Positions 21,165-30,249 of a stretch of 64,000 nucleotides of DNA are shown in pieces. Source of the stretch: Nocardia bhagyanarayanae. Its GTDB lineage: Bacteria > Actinomycetota > Actinomycetes > Mycobacteriales > Mycobacteriaceae. Position 1 is the stretch's first letter, and each line of letters starts with the position of its first letter. The notes below the pieces were generated by a model. The model ran no database searches, was not told where the DNA came from, and worked only from the letters and a program-made list of their open reading frames with translations. The DNA lies in NCBI RefSeq assembly GCF_006716565.1, contig NZ_VFPG01000001.1, forward strand, positions 1,426,001 through 1,490,000, in the 5' to 3' direction. A program made the translations under genes and the position numbers.

Positions 21165-21938
21165 ATGATGCGTGTCCGGTTCGAGTTGGCGCCCCTCGAG
21201 GAGGTTGTTCCGTGGGGGGAGCATCGCCGTCTGCATTGGTTCGGGCTCACCCAGGGGTGGTACTGCCTGGAGGTTGGGGGTGTCGAGTTGCTGAGATATG
21301 CAGAGCGGTCCGGGAACTCGATAGGCCATGGCGGCGCCGCCGTGACGTCGTGGGTGGACTATTACGTGGTGCGGCTGTGGGAGGACCTGCTCGCCGTTCT
21401 GCCCTCGGCCCTCGAGCCGGTACCGGATGATTTGGCGCAGTTCTTCGCCGCTGGCTCCGAGGGGTGGGTCGACACCGGAGATCCGGCTCTCCTCGACGAT
21501 CCAGCGATCGACGCCGCTTCCGAGGCGTACGGCCTGCGCTGGACCGACACTTCGTATCTGCGATTCGGGCCCGCGTTTCGCTGGTGGCGCACCCTCGCCC
21601 CCGAGGACACGGTCACCGTGGCGTGGCGGTTCGCACCCGATCCCGATGGTGAGATCACGTTCTCCGCGCCGCCGTCGGGCGTGCGGACGGTCGGCACGAA
21701 GGAATTCATAGCCGCGATAACCGATTTCGACCACCGGCTGCTGCAAGCCATGCAGGAGCGTGTCGACCACCTGGTTGCGGCCGGTGGTATCCCGGGGATC
21801 GAGCTCGATATCCCTGCGCTGATTCGGGAACAGGCCCAGCGCCGGACGTGGTTGCCGCGGGCGTTGGCACGGCAGGACGACACCGACTGGGCCGCCGTAC
21901 GCGCAGGCGCGGCCATCCTGGCTCCGCATCTGGCGTGA
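21165..21938 (+). CDS. DUF5984 family protein, 257 aa
   Basis: A protein of unknown function resembling DUF5984: it begins MMRVRFELAPLEEVVPWG and has LHWFGLTQGWYCLEVGGVELLRY near the N-terminus. It is rich in Trp and acidic residues (SWVDYYVVRLWEDL, AFRWWRTLAPEDTVTVAWRF), with no signal peptide or membrane segment. Two adjacent ATG codons (21165, 21168) could start it. No strong ribosome binding site is visible, so the start is provisional. It stands alone in the non-coding field between rsmG and parA, flanked by parS sites. DUF5984 proteins are scattered in actinobacteria, so gain by transfer is plausible. Confidence 0.72.
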   Translation: MMRVRFELAPLEEVVPWGEHRRLHWFGLTQGWYCLEVGGVELLRYAERSGNSIGHGGAAVTSWVDYYVVRLWEDLLAVLPSALEPVPDDLAQFFAAGSEGWVDTGDPALLDDPAIDAASEAYGLRWTDTSYLRFGPAFRWWRTLAPEDTVTVAWRFAPDPDGEITFSAPPSGVRTVGTKEFIAAITDFDHRLLQAMQERVDHLVAAGGIPGIELDIPALIREQAQRRTWLPRALARQDDTDWAAVRAGAAILAPHLA

Positions 21939-21962
21939 ACGCACGGAACTGCGGACCGCGGA

Positions 21963-21978
21963 TGTTTCACGTGAAGCA
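21963..21978. other. parS: parS site 4
   Basis: TGTTTCACGTGAAGCA, 15 of 16, located 25 bases after the DUF5984 stop codon. Confidence 0.88.
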
Positions 21979-22172
21979 TCGCTCGGCATACGAATTCGGC
22001 GGCGCCTCAGGGCCGCTCGCCGGTTCTCCAAACCAGCGAGCCTCACCGCTATTCGCGCGGCTGGGGCGTTGCCGCATCGCGCATCCGCGCCCGTGCCCGC
22101 CACCGCTTCCGACAGCCCGCATCTGGAATCGCTGCGCCTGGAACGCTCGCCGCCGACAACTCGGGCCACCGC

Positions 22173-23412
22173 TTGGCCCGATGGCTTGGCCCGACGGCTT
22201 GGCCCGACGGCTTGGCCCGATGGCGCGGTCTGACGGCGCGGTCTGACGGCGCGGCCCGATGGCGCGGCCGGATGGCGCGGCCGGATGGCGCGGCCGGATG
22301 GCGCGGCCTGAAGGCGCGGCCGGATGGCGCGGCCGGATGGCGCGGCCTGAAGGCGCGGCCGGATGGCGCGGCCGGATGGCGCGGCCCGATGGCGCGGCCG
22401 ATGGCGCGGCCTGAAGGCGCGACCCGACGGTGCGGCCGATGGCGCGGCCTGAAGGCGTGGTCCGATGGCGCGGCCCGAAGGTACGGCCGGACGGTGCGGC
22501 CGATGGCGCGGCCTGAAGGCGTGGTCCGATGGCGCGGCCCGATGGCTCGGCCGGATGGCTCGGTCGGATGGCGCGACTCGAAGGCGCGACTCGATGGCGC
22601 GCCCTGAAGGTTCGGCCTGAAGGTTCGGCCGGATGGCTCGGTCGGATGGCGCGACCCGATGGCGCGGTCCGACGGCGTGTCCGGATGGCGTGGCCGGATG
22701 GCGCGACCCGATGGCGCGACCCGAAGGTTCGGTCCGAAGGTTCGGCCCGAAGGTTCAGCCCGATGGCGCGACTCGAAGGCGCGACTCGAAGGCGCGACCC
22801 GAAGGCGCGACCCGAAGGCGCGACCCGAAGGCGCGACCCGAAGGCGCGGCCTGAAGGTTCGGCCGGACGACGCGGTCCGACGGCGCGACCCGAAGGCGCG
22901 ACCCGAAGGCGCGGCCTGAAGGTTCGGCCGGACGACGCGGTCCGACGGCGCGACCCGAAGGCGCGACCCGAAGGCGCGACCTGAAGGTTCGGCCCGAAGG
23001 CGCGACCCGAAGGTTCGGCCTGAAGGTTCGGCCGGATGGCGCGACCCGAAGGCGCGACCCGAAGGTTCGGCCCGAAGGCGCGACCCGAAGGCGCGACCCG
23101 AAGGCGTGGCCGGATGGCGCGACCCGATGGCGCGACCCGAAGGTTCGGCCCGAAGGTTCGGCCCGAAGGCGCGACCCGAAGGCGTGGCCGGATGGCGCGA
23201 CCCGATGGCGCGACCCGATGGCTCGGCCGGATAGCGCGGTCCGTTGGCGCGGTCCGATGGCGCGACCCGATGGCTCGGCCGGATAGCGCGGTCCGATGGC
23301 GCGGTCCGATGGCCCGGCCCGACGGCGCGACCCGAAGGCGCGGCCTGAAGGTTCGGCCGGACGGCGCGGTCCGACGGCGCGGTCCGACGGCGCGTCCTGA
23401 AGGTTCGGGCTG
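22173..23412. repeat. 13-bp degenerate tandem array, about 95 units
   Basis: About 1.24 kb of head-to-tail 13-bp units with consensus GGYKYGRYCBGAH. Frequent forms are GGCGCGACCCGAA, GGTTCGGCCTGAA and GGCGCGGCCGGAT; the left edge has TTGGCCCGATGGC phasing. Phase is kept except for 12-bp units near 22395 and 22433. Higher-order copies exist: a 65-bp block (five units) repeats from about 22848 to 22913 and again from 22978, and a 64-bp block repeats from 22431 to 22495. More degenerate units continue to about 23470, and two isolated ones lie at 23507-23534. Because 13 is not a multiple of three, every frame reads a 13-residue repeat and stops are scarce. There are no spacers, so it is not CRISPR. 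Confidence 0.95.
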
Positions 23413-23624
23413 ATGGCGCAGGCGGATTGCTCCCCCGGATCGCACGGCTCGATCGCGAGCCTGGCGAGTGGGCCGGGGCGGCCCTTGCCCGCTGGAGTGC
23501 CTTGATGGCGCGGTCCGATGGCGCGCCCCGACAGCAGCAGTGCGCGCCCCGACGCTCGGTCTCACAGCTTGGTGGATGGTGCGATGGACAGTGGTTCCGA
23601 GGGCGCAGCCGGGATTTGGGTGGA

Positions 23625-23640
23625 TGTTTCACGTGAAGCA
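23625..23640. other. parS: parS site 5
   Basis: TGTTTCACGTGAAGCA, 15 of 16, identical to sites 3 and 4. Confidence 0.88.
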
Positions 23641-23860
23641 TCGCTCGGCGATGCGAGCTCGATTGCGGGCAGTTCTCCCTGTGAAGTCGGCGGCGAGAAG
23701 CGGACGATCCAACCGCGCGGCGCGAGCCTGCCATTGGTTGTGCGACGTCCAAGCAACGAGACACGACGCTGCATAGACGAGAGTGCCAGCGTCTTGAATG
23801 CGTGAATGGAAGGCGCAGCGCCACTCTCCGTAGGAGCGCGGCATTCCGCCCTTCACCCAA

Positions 23861-23876
23861 TGCTTCACGTGAAACA
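23861..23876. other. parS: parS site 6 (inverted variant)
   Basis: TGCTTCACGTGAAACA, the reverse complement of sites 3-5; 15 of 16 against the consensus. Confidence 0.88.
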
Positions 23877-24325
23877 TCGCCTGTCCGGTGCACGGCCGGG
23901 GCAGTCCGCGAATCAACAGCACAACCCGACGACGCCCCGATTCCTCCTCCACACAAGAAGATCTGCGAGGGCGCGCAAAGTTCAACTCGCCGAATGCACC
24001 CCAACCTGGCACCCCGAACCCGCAATCTGCCCAGTGGAAATCACACTCCCCGCCGGAAATCCTGCGGCACGCAATGTTCATTCGCGTGGATCTGCGTGTC
24101 GCCGCGATTCAACTTTCTTCTAGCGCTCAGTGCTGGCAAGCTAGTGTGCGTCGGGCGTGAGCGTTGATGCCACGGTGGGATGTGGGTGTGCGGGACAGCT
24201 CCGCTCGGTTGATCGGGCGCCGTCCCGACGGAGCATCATGTTCGATCCGACACAGGCTGTTGAAGACACGGCGCCGGCGTGGGCCGAGGGCACGTGGTCT
24301 GTAGTTCTCTGGTTAGGAGCTGTCT

Positions 24326-25330
24326 ATGTCGAGCGGTCCGGCGAATGTTTCACGGGAAACTACGTCGCGCGTGCCGGGGATGCTGGACTCCAGCAACTTC
24401 GACGCGGAGGCATTCGGAAGCACACCGTTCGGGCACATCTCCCCCAGCGAGACCCCGATCGCGGCCGAGGCTCAGCGCGCAAGTCAGATATTGCATCCAG
24501 GAAAGGTGACAGTGCCGAAACCTCGCGAGCAGCGCATCATCACCATCGCGAATCAGAAGGGTGGCGTCGGTAAGACGACGACGGCGGTGAATCTTGCCGC
24601 GGCCCTTGCGCATCAGGGGATGAAGGTGCTCGTGATCGATCTCGATCCCCAGGGCAACGCCAGCACCGCCCTCGGCATCGAGCATCACTCGGGTGTCCCT
24701 TCCAGCTACGAACTGCTCATCGGCGAGGTCTCCGTCAAGGACGCTATCCAGCAGAGTCCGCACAACGAGCGGCTGCTGTGCATCCCGGCGACGATCGATC
24801 TCGCGGGTGCGGAGATCGAACTCGTCTCGATGGTCGCCAGGGAGGGCCGCCTCAAGGGCGCCATCCAGGAGGCCAATATCGCGGGCTACGACATCGATTA
24901 CGTCATGATCGACTGCCCGCCTTCCCTCGGCCTCCTGACGGTCAACGCGCTCGTCGCGGCCAAGGAGGTGCTGATCCCGATCCAGTGCGAGTACTACGCG
25001 CTGGAGGGCGTCGGCCAGTTGCTCCGCAATATCGGTCTGGTGCAGGCGCACCTGAATCCCGAGCTGCACGTGTCCACGGTGATTCTCACGATGTACGACG
25101 GGCGCACCAAGCTCGCCGACCAGGTCGCGGAGGAAGTGCGCGGCCACTTCGGCGATGTGGTGCTGCGCTCGGTGATTCCGCGCAGCGTGAAGGTCTCGGA
25201 GGCGCCGGGTTACGGAATGACCGTGCTCGATTATGATCCAGGCTCCCGGGGTGCGATGAGCTACCTCGACGCCGGGCGTGAGATGGCCCAGCGGGCGATG
25301 GCCCGGCAGGCCGCGAACGGCGCGGAGTGA
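24326..25330 (+). CDS. parA: Chromosome-partitioning ATPase ParA
   Basis: ParA (334 aa) is a deviant Walker ATPase that binds DNA non-specifically and moves ParB-parS complexes, so separating the origins. The Walker A motif is [14 protein letters not shown] near residue 75, A' is [13 protein letters not shown] and Walker B is [12 protein letters not shown] leader of about 65 residues precedes the ATPase fold; part of it (NVSRET) is written by a parS-like site. Start is ATG 24326 with AGGAG six bases upstream. It is separated from rsmG by about 4 kb, instead of the short spacing seen in many relatives. Confidence 0.97.
   Translation: MSSGPANVSRETTSRVPGMLDSSNFDAEAFGSTPFGHISPSETPIAAEAQRASQILHPGKVTVPKPREQRIITIANQKGGVGKTTTAVNLAAALAHQGMKVLVIDLDPQGNASTALGIEHHSGVPSSYELLIGEVSVKDAIQQSPHNERLLCIPATIDLAGAEIELVSMVAREGRLKGAIQEANIAGYDIDYVMIDCPPSLGLLTVNALVAAKEVLIPIQCEYYALEGVGQLLRNIGLVQAHLNPELHVSTVILTMYDGRTKLADQVAEEVRGHFGDVVLRSVIPRSVKVSEAPGYGMTVLDYDPGSRGAMSYLDAGREMAQRAMARQAANGAE
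24346..24361. other. parS: parS-like site 7 (inside parA)
   Basis: TGTTTCACGGGAAACT, 14 of 16. It encodes the NVSRET stretch of the ParA N-terminus. Confidence 0.65.
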
Positions 25331-25400
25331 TTCGGGTACCGGTGACCCGGGTCGGCGTGACCCGGTTTGGTGGCGAACGAGGGAAGGGATCGGTGGGCCG

Positions 25401-26420
25401 ATGAGTCAGGCGAAGAAGGGCGGGCTAGGACGAGGTCTGGCGGCGCTGATCCCGACGGGGCCCGCGACCACGCAGGGACTCGGCAGCGCCGCGGCCAACG
25501 TGGTGATCGGCCTCGATCCCATCGGTCCGCAGCCCGCTTCGGCGTACCTGCACCGCGTCCCTGATCCCGACGACACCGCCGACGAGGCCGACCTCGCCAC
25601 CCCGGGCGGCGCGGTCTACCGCGAGATTCCGCCGGACCAGATCGAGCCGAATCCCAAGCAGCCGCGCCAGGTCTTCGAGGAAGAAGCGCTCGCCGAACTC
25701 GTCCACTCCATCCGCGAATTCGGCCTCATGCAGCCGATCGTGGTGCGTCGCGTCGAGGCGGACCGCTATCAGCTGATCATGGGCGAGCGCCGCTGGCGGG
25801 CCGCCCAGGAGGCGGGCCTGGAAGCGATCCCGGCGATCGTCCGGGAGACCGCCGACGAGTCGATGCTGCGCGATGCCCTCCTGGAGAACATCCACCGGGT
25901 GCAGCTGAACCCCTTGGAAGAAGCGGCCGCATACCAGCAGCTGCTCGAGGAATTCGACGTAACCCACGAAGAACTGGCCACCCGGATCGGTCGATCCCGT
26001 CCGGTCGTCACCAACATGATCCGTCTGCTGAAGCTGCCGATCCCGGTGCAGCGACGGGTCGCGGCCGGCGTGCTGTCCGCCGGTCACGCACGCGCCCTGC
26101 TCGGACTCGAAGCGGGTGCCGACGCACAGGAGGTGCTGGCCGCCCGCATTGTCGCGGAGGGTCTCTCCGTGCGTGCCACCGAGGAAGCCGTCACTCTGGC
26201 CAACCGTGATCCGGACGCGGCCACTCCCCCGGCTCCCCGGCGCAAGCCGATCCACATGCCCGGTCTGCAGGACGTGGCCGAGCGGCTGTCGAACTCGTTC
26301 GATACCCGGGTGACCGTGAGTCTCGGCAAGCGCAAGGGCAAGATCGTCGTCGAATTCGGGTCCGTGGAAGATCTGGAGCGCATCGTCGGTCTGATGGCGC
26401 AAGAGCAGCTCGGTCAGTGA
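25401..26420 (+). CDS. parB: Chromosome-partitioning protein ParB
   Basis: ParB (339 aa) binds parS and spreads as a CTP-dependent clamp. The N-terminal [14 protein letters not shown] is the ParA-interacting motif. The CTP-binding ParB/Srx core has [17 protein letters not shown] and [14 protein letters not shown], followed by [19 protein letters not shown]. The helix-turn-helix is [20 protein letters not shown], and the C-terminal dimerisation domain ends [18 protein letters not shown] start 70 bases after parA. Confidence 0.97.
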   Translation: MSQAKKGGLGRGLAALIPTGPATTQGLGSAAANVVIGLDPIGPQPASAYLHRVPDPDDTADEADLATPGGAVYREIPPDQIEPNPKQPRQVFEEEALAELVHSIREFGLMQPIVVRRVEADRYQLIMGERRWRAAQEAGLEAIPAIVRETADESMLRDALLENIHRVQLNPLEEAAAYQQLLEEFDVTHEELATRIGRSRPVVTNMIRLLKLPIPVQRRVAAGVLSAGHARALLGLEAGADAQEVLAARIVAEGLSVRATEEAVTLANRDPDAATPPAPRRKPIHMPGLQDVAERLSNSFDTRVTVSLGKRKGKIVVEFGSVEDLERIVGLMAQEQLGQ

Positions 26421-26464
26421 CAGAAGAGGCAAAATAGCCCCGTGTTCTCGGTATATACGGGCCC

Positions 26465-26496
26465 GGCGTCGAAACGTCACTGTGACGGCGTCGAAA
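26465..26496. promoter_or_regulatory. Palindrome between direct repeats after parB
   Basis: GGCGTCGAAA (26465-26474), then the palindrome CGTCACTGTGACG (26475-26487), then GGCGTCGAAA again (26487-26496). It lies in the 208-base parB to GNAT gap, about 130 bases before the GNAT start. It could be an operator, but no regulator is identified. Confidence 0.4.
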
Positions 26497-26628
26497 AGGG
26501 CGGTGCGACAGTGAGATTGCGCGCGCCGACGGCCTGGCACGAGGGCTCCGACCAACAGCACAGCGACGTGGAATGAGGCGGATTCGCTTGATCGCTTATT
26601 CTTGCTGGCGAGAAGACATTGATGCGAC

Positions 26629-27399
26629 GTGAGCGTGGATGAATCGGACAGCTGGAGGCTGAGCAGAGCGGTGTCGACCAGCGTCACAGCACTTACCCTC
26701 GACGGACTGGACAAGCTGCCCGCGCATGCCCGGCGCTGTGTCTTCTGGGAGATCGATCCCGCCGTCGCAGAAGACTCGCGCGCGTTCAGTGATCCGGTCT
26801 TCGAAAAAGAGGCCTGGCTTTCGACGGTCATGCTCGAATGGGGTTCGTGCGGCCAGGTGGCCCATGTCGACGGCAGCGTGGCGGGCTGCGCGCTGTACTC
26901 GCCGCCCAGCGCCGTGCCGCGCGCGACGCTGTTCCCCACTTCCCCGGTCAGCCCGGACGCCATCTTGCTGACCACGCTCCGCACCGAGTTCCCGCACCGG
27001 GACGAGGACGTCGCCCACCGCCTGGTGCAGGCCGTGGTGTCGGATCTGGTGCGGCGCGGTGTTCGCGCACTGGAGGCTTTCGGCATCCGTACCGACCCGC
27101 CCACCAAACGGCTCTCGGACCGATTGGTCGGTTCGATGACGCTCATGGAGCGGATCGGCGCCCCGGTCCGCGGTTCCGCCGCGGCCGCCCCCACCGAATG
27201 CTCACCGCAGACCTGCATGATCGAGGCGGACTTGCTCGAGGAGTTCGGCTTCGAGGTGGTCGCACCGCACCACCGCTTCCCGCGGCTGCGTCTGGAGCTG
27301 GATTCCGATCACGGCTGGAAGGAAGACGTGGAGCGCGCGCTCGATCAGCTGCTCGCCGCCGCGTCGATGACGGTCCCCACTCGGGCCGGCGCACGCTGA
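26629..27399 (+). CDS. GNAT-type acetyltransferase-like protein
   Basis: The counterpart of M. tuberculosis Rv3916c, which also lies between parB and cwlM. It is 256 aa, with the conserved start VTALTLDGLDKLPAHARRCVFWEIDP and GNAT-like elements: CGQVAHVDGSVAGCALYSPP (substrate strand), then LLTTLRTEFPHRDEDVAHRLVQAVVSDLVRRGVRALEAFG around the acetyl-CoA site. The Q/RxxGxG/A loop is not typical, so catalytic activity is uncertain. Start is GTG 26629; a GTG at 26671 is a shorter alternative closer to the mycobacterial N-terminus. It converges on cwlM. Confidence 0.82.
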   Translation: MSVDESDSWRLSRAVSTSVTALTLDGLDKLPAHARRCVFWEIDPAVAEDSRAFSDPVFEKEAWLSTVMLEWGSCGQVAHVDGSVAGCALYSPPSAVPRATLFPTSPVSPDAILLTTLRTEFPHRDEDVAHRLVQAVVSDLVRRGVRALEAFGIRTDPPTKRLSDRLVGSMTLMERIGAPVRGSAAAAPTECSPQTCMIEADLLEEFGFEVVAPHHRFPRLRLELDSDHGWKEDVERALDQLLAAASMTVPTRAGAR

Positions 27400-27402
27400 G
27401 AC

Positions 27403-27444
27403 GAGAAAGCCCCCGCCGATCACACACTCGGCGGGGGCTTTCTC
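27403..27444. terminator. Bidirectional hairpin terminator
   Basis: A perfect 17-bp stem (GAGAAAGCCCCCGCCGA at 27403-27419 pairs with 27428-27444) with an eight-base loop. It lies between the converging GNAT and cwlM genes, and the stem gives T- and A-rich shoulders on both strands. Confidence 0.92.
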
Positions 27445-27456
27445 CGAGACGGAGTC

Positions 27457-28653
27457 TCAGGTCCGGTCGGCCGCGGCCAGTTCTTCGGCCAGCAGCTCGG
27501 CGAACGTATACGTGCCGGTCGGCTGATCGTCCTGACCCAGCAGATACAGGCGCTTCACCGAGATCAGGATGGCCTCGGCGATGACGTCGCGCATCCGCGG
27601 ATTGGTGAGGACCGAGGCGTCGTATTCGTTGGTGAGGTAACCGATGTCGACCTGGACCGTCGGCATCTTGGTGAGCCGCAGCAGATCCCAGGTGCGCGAA
27701 TGCGTACGGCAGTCCTGCAGCGACGTGCGGGCCACCACCTCGCGCTGGATGAACCCGGCCAGCACCTGCCCGATCATCGAGACCGAGCCGTGCGAGTTGC
27801 CGAAGTGGAAACTGGCCACACCGTTCGCCGACGGGCTCGGGTTGGTGGCACAGCGCAGCGAGATCATCAGGTCGGCGTCGAAAGCGTTGGAGGTCTCCGC
27901 GCGTTCGGCATCGGTGGGGTTCGCGCCCCACGGCCGCGACAGGAACGTCTCCATGCCGGTGGCGGCCATCCGGCCCTCCAGCCTGCTGGCCAGATCCCAC
28001 AGGATCTCCGACTCGTAGACGTCGCCGTACTCGGTCGGTACCGCGTATCCCTTGTCGGGACCGCCGAGACCCGGATCGATGACGATCCGCTTGCCGGTGA
28101 GCTGCGGCCCCGCCCGGTGCACCACCTCTTCTTCGGCGATGCGGTGGGGGTTGCCGCCGGTGACGCGCGCGCCCAGCAATTCCAGCGAACGCAGCGTGTC
28201 CGGCCCGCAGATGCCGTCGGCGGACAGGCCGATCTCACGCTGGAACGCGGTGAGCGCGTCGTGGGTGTGCGGGCCGAAGTACCCGTCCACCCGATGAACG
28301 TAAAAGCCGAGGTCCTGCAGTTTGCGTTGCAATGTGGCGACATCGTCGCCGTACAGCGGCGCGGACAGCTGGTAGATCAGCGTGCGCGCGCCGAGGCGGT
28401 AGGACGCCTCCTTCAGGGCCCGGTAGGTGGCCGGACCCACCACACCGTCGACGAGCAGACCGCGATGTTGCTGGAACGCGCGGACCGCGGAGTCGAGGTG
28501 GTGGTCGAAGGAAGCTTCGGTGTCCTTCCAGTACTCGCGCGCGTCGCCGTGATCGGCGCCGATTGCGTGTGCGTGCAGGAAGCCAAGACTTGCCAGGGTG
28601 CTCCGAACCTCAGCGACGGCTGGACCGGTATCACCGTGACGAAGTCGGTGCAT
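27457..28653 (-). CDS. cwlM: CwlM, amidase-like regulator of MurA
   Basis: CwlM (398 aa) is built like an N-acetylmuramoyl-L-alanine amidase. In mycobacteria it is an essential cytoplasmic regulator, activated by PknB, that stimulates MurA and interacts with MurJ. Two peptidoglycan-binding repeats (GDTGPAVAEVR, DDVATLQRKLQDLGF) fill residues 1-165, followed by an Amidase_3 fold from about 190. Two zinc-ligand histidines are missing: DPGLGG instead of DPGHGG, and SLRC instead of SIHA-like. The C-terminus TGTYTFAEL carries threonines like the mycobacterial phosphosites. No signal peptide. ATG 28653 was chosen for the upstream GGAAGGAAAGGG. Confidence 0.94.
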   Translation of the reverse strand: MHRLRHGDTGPAVAEVRSTLASLGFLHAHAIGADHGDAREYWKDTEASFDHHLDSAVRAFQQHRGLLVDGVVGPATYRALKEASYRLGARTLIYQLSAPLYGDDVATLQRKLQDLGFYVHRVDGYFGPHTHDALTAFQREIGLSADGICGPDTLRSLELLGARVTGGNPHRIAEEEVVHRAGPQLTGKRIVIDPGLGGPDKGYAVPTEYGDVYESEILWDLASRLEGRMAATGMETFLSRPWGANPTDAERAETSNAFDADLMISLRCATNPSPSANGVASFHFGNSHGSVSMIGQVLAGFIQREVVARTSLQDCRTHSRTWDLLRLTKMPTVQVDIGYLTNEYDASVLTNPRMRDVIAEAILISVKRLYLLGQDDQPTGTYTFAELLAEELAAADRT

Positions 28654-28814
28654 GCGTGAGAGCCCTTTCCTTCCGTCAACCCGGGTACCCACTCATGCGA
28701 CGGCATACACCCTCGCACGACCGGAGCGTCGGTCGATTGTCTCAGACCTGCCCCGGAATCCGACAATTACGGGGGTGGTGCAGGCATCCTACGGCGCGTC
28801 GTGGATTCGCGCCG

Positions 28815-29141
28815 TCAGATCACGTCTTCCAGTTCGCGCAGGAGGGCCGCTTTGCCCTTGGCGCCGACGATCTGTTTGACCGGCTTGCCGCCGCGGAACA
28901 GCATCATAGTGGGCAGGGAGAGGACCTGGTACTCGCGGGCCGTCTCCGGGTTGGCGTCCACGTCCAGCTTGGCGATGGTCAGCTTGTCCGCGTTCGCGGC
29001 GGCGATCTCCTCCAGCACGGGGGCGACCATCTTGCACGGACCGCACCAATCCGCCCAGAAGTCGACGAGCACGGGCTTCTCACTGAGCAGCACCTCGTCG
29101 GCGAAGGACTTGTCGGTCACGGTGACCGTGTTCTCGGACAT
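28815..29141 (-). CDS. trxA: Thioredoxin
   Basis: A 108-residue thioredoxin with active site WCGPC in DFWADWCGPCKM and the cis-proline loop SLPTMM. It reduces protein disulfides and is recharged by the reductase encoded just upstream. Matches mycobacterial TrxC (Rv3914). ATG start with AAGGAG eight bases upstream. The gap to trxB is 33 bases, so the two are co-transcribed. Confidence 0.97.
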   Translation of the reverse strand: MSENTVTVTDKSFADEVLLSEKPVLVDFWADWCGPCKMVAPVLEEIAAANADKLTIAKLDVDANPETAREYQVLSLPTMMLFRGGKPVKQIVGAKGKAALLRELEDVI

Positions 29142-29174
29142 GGGGTATCTCCTTGTGAATCGGTACGAGCGAGA

Positions 29175-30161
29175 TCAGTTGGCGTTCACGGCGACCGGCT
29201 GGCCGGCGGCGTCCAGGGTGTTCGCGGTGATGTCACCCTGTTCGGCCAGCCAGCGCTCGGCGTCGATCGCGGCGCGGCAGCCGGTGCCCGCAGCGGTGAT
29301 GGCCTGCCGGTAGGTGTGGTCGACGAGATCGCCCGCGGCGAAGACGCCGGGGACCTTGGTGGCCGTCGTCGGATGCTCGACCTGCACATAGCCTTCGTCG
29401 TCCAGCTCGACCTGGCCGCGCACGAGCTCGCTGCGCGGGTCGTGGCCGATCGCCACGAACAGGCCGGTCGCCGCCAGCTCGGAGGTCTCGCCGGTGCGGG
29501 TGTCGCGGAGGGTGAGACTGGTCACCGCGTTCTCGCCGTGCACCTCGATCACTTCGGCGTTCAGCACGAACTTGATCTTCTCGTTGGCCTTGGCGCGCTC
29601 GAGCATGATCCGCGACGCGCGGAACTCCTCGCGGCGGTGCACGATGGTGACGCTCGACGCGAACTTGGTGAGGAAGGTCGCCTCCTCCATAGCCGAGTCG
29701 CCGCCGCCGACCACCACGATGTCCTGGCCCTTGAAGAAGAAGCCGTCGCAGGTGGCGCAGGCGCTCACGCCGCGGCCGAGCAGTCGCTGTTCACCGGGCA
29801 CGTTCAGGTAGCGGGCGGCCGAGCCCATCGCCAGGATGACCGCGTACGCCTGGTAGGTCTGATCGCCCACGGTGACCGTCTTGACCGGTCCGCTCAGGTC
29901 GATGGCGTCCACGTCCTCGGTGCGGATGTCCGCGCCGAAACGCTTGGCCTGCTCACGCATCTCGTCCATCAGGTCCGGGCCCATGATGCCGTCGCGGAAG
30001 CCGGGGAAGTTCTCGACCTCGGTGGTGGTCATCAGCGCACCGCCGAACTGGGTGCCCTCGAAGAGCAACGGCTCGAGTTCGGCGCGTGCGGCGTAGACGG
30101 CTGCGGTATAGCCTGCGGGGCCGGAGCCGACGATGATCAGGTCGCGAACTGGCGTGCTCAT
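29175..30161 (-). CDS. trxB: Thioredoxin reductase
   Basis: TrxB (328 aa) passes electrons from NADPH through FAD to thioredoxin. FAD-binding [15 protein letters not shown] is at the N-terminus, the redox pair is CATC in [13 protein letters not shown], the NADPH site is [13 protein letters not shown] and the C-terminal FAD motif is [15 protein letters not shown]. Matches Rv3913. ATG start with GGAAAGG upstream. It follows the rsmA gene by 88 bases on the same strand. Confidence 0.97.
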   Translation of the reverse strand: MSTPVRDLIIVGSGPAGYTAAVYAARAELEPLLFEGTQFGGALMTTTEVENFPGFRDGIMGPDLMDEMREQAKRFGADIRTEDVDAIDLSGPVKTVTVGDQTYQAYAVILAMGSAARYLNVPGEQRLLGRGVSACATCDGFFFKGQDIVVVGGGDSAMEEATFLTKFASSVTIVHRREEFRASRIMLERAKANEKIKFVLNAEVIEVHGENAVTSLTLRDTRTGETSELAATGLFVAIGHDPRSELVRGQVELDDEGYVQVEHPTTATKVPGVFAAGDLVDHTYRQAITAAGTGCRAAIDAERWLAEQGDITANTLDAAGQPVAVNAN

Positions 30162-30249
30162 GGGGCCCTTCCGGAAAGATCTGAGGGGAACGTGACGGTC
30201 AACAACAGCCTAAACGCTGTTGTTCCCGCGCCGGTGGGCCCGTGCTCGG

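Larger units (their letters stand above)
23535..24325. other. Array to parA gap, two parS sites
   Basis: About 790 bases with no supportable gene. It contains parS sites at 23625-23640 and 23861-23876. The parA ribosome binding site AGGAG is at 24315-24319, and a possible -10 box TAGTGT lies at 24142-24147 without a clear -35. Frames that stay open lack start signals. Confidence 0.55.

Noticed and set aside
22173..23412. CRISPR array.
   Set aside because: Units are 13 bp with no unique spacers, and no cas genes lie nearby.
22049..24025. A 658-codon open frame on the minus strand, and a 532-codon one at 21967-23565, rich in Arg-Pro-Ser repeats.
   Set aside because: They are a by-product of the 13-bp array, which lacks stop codons in all frames. 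They run through parS sites, have no ribosome binding site and read the same 13-residue repeat in each frame.
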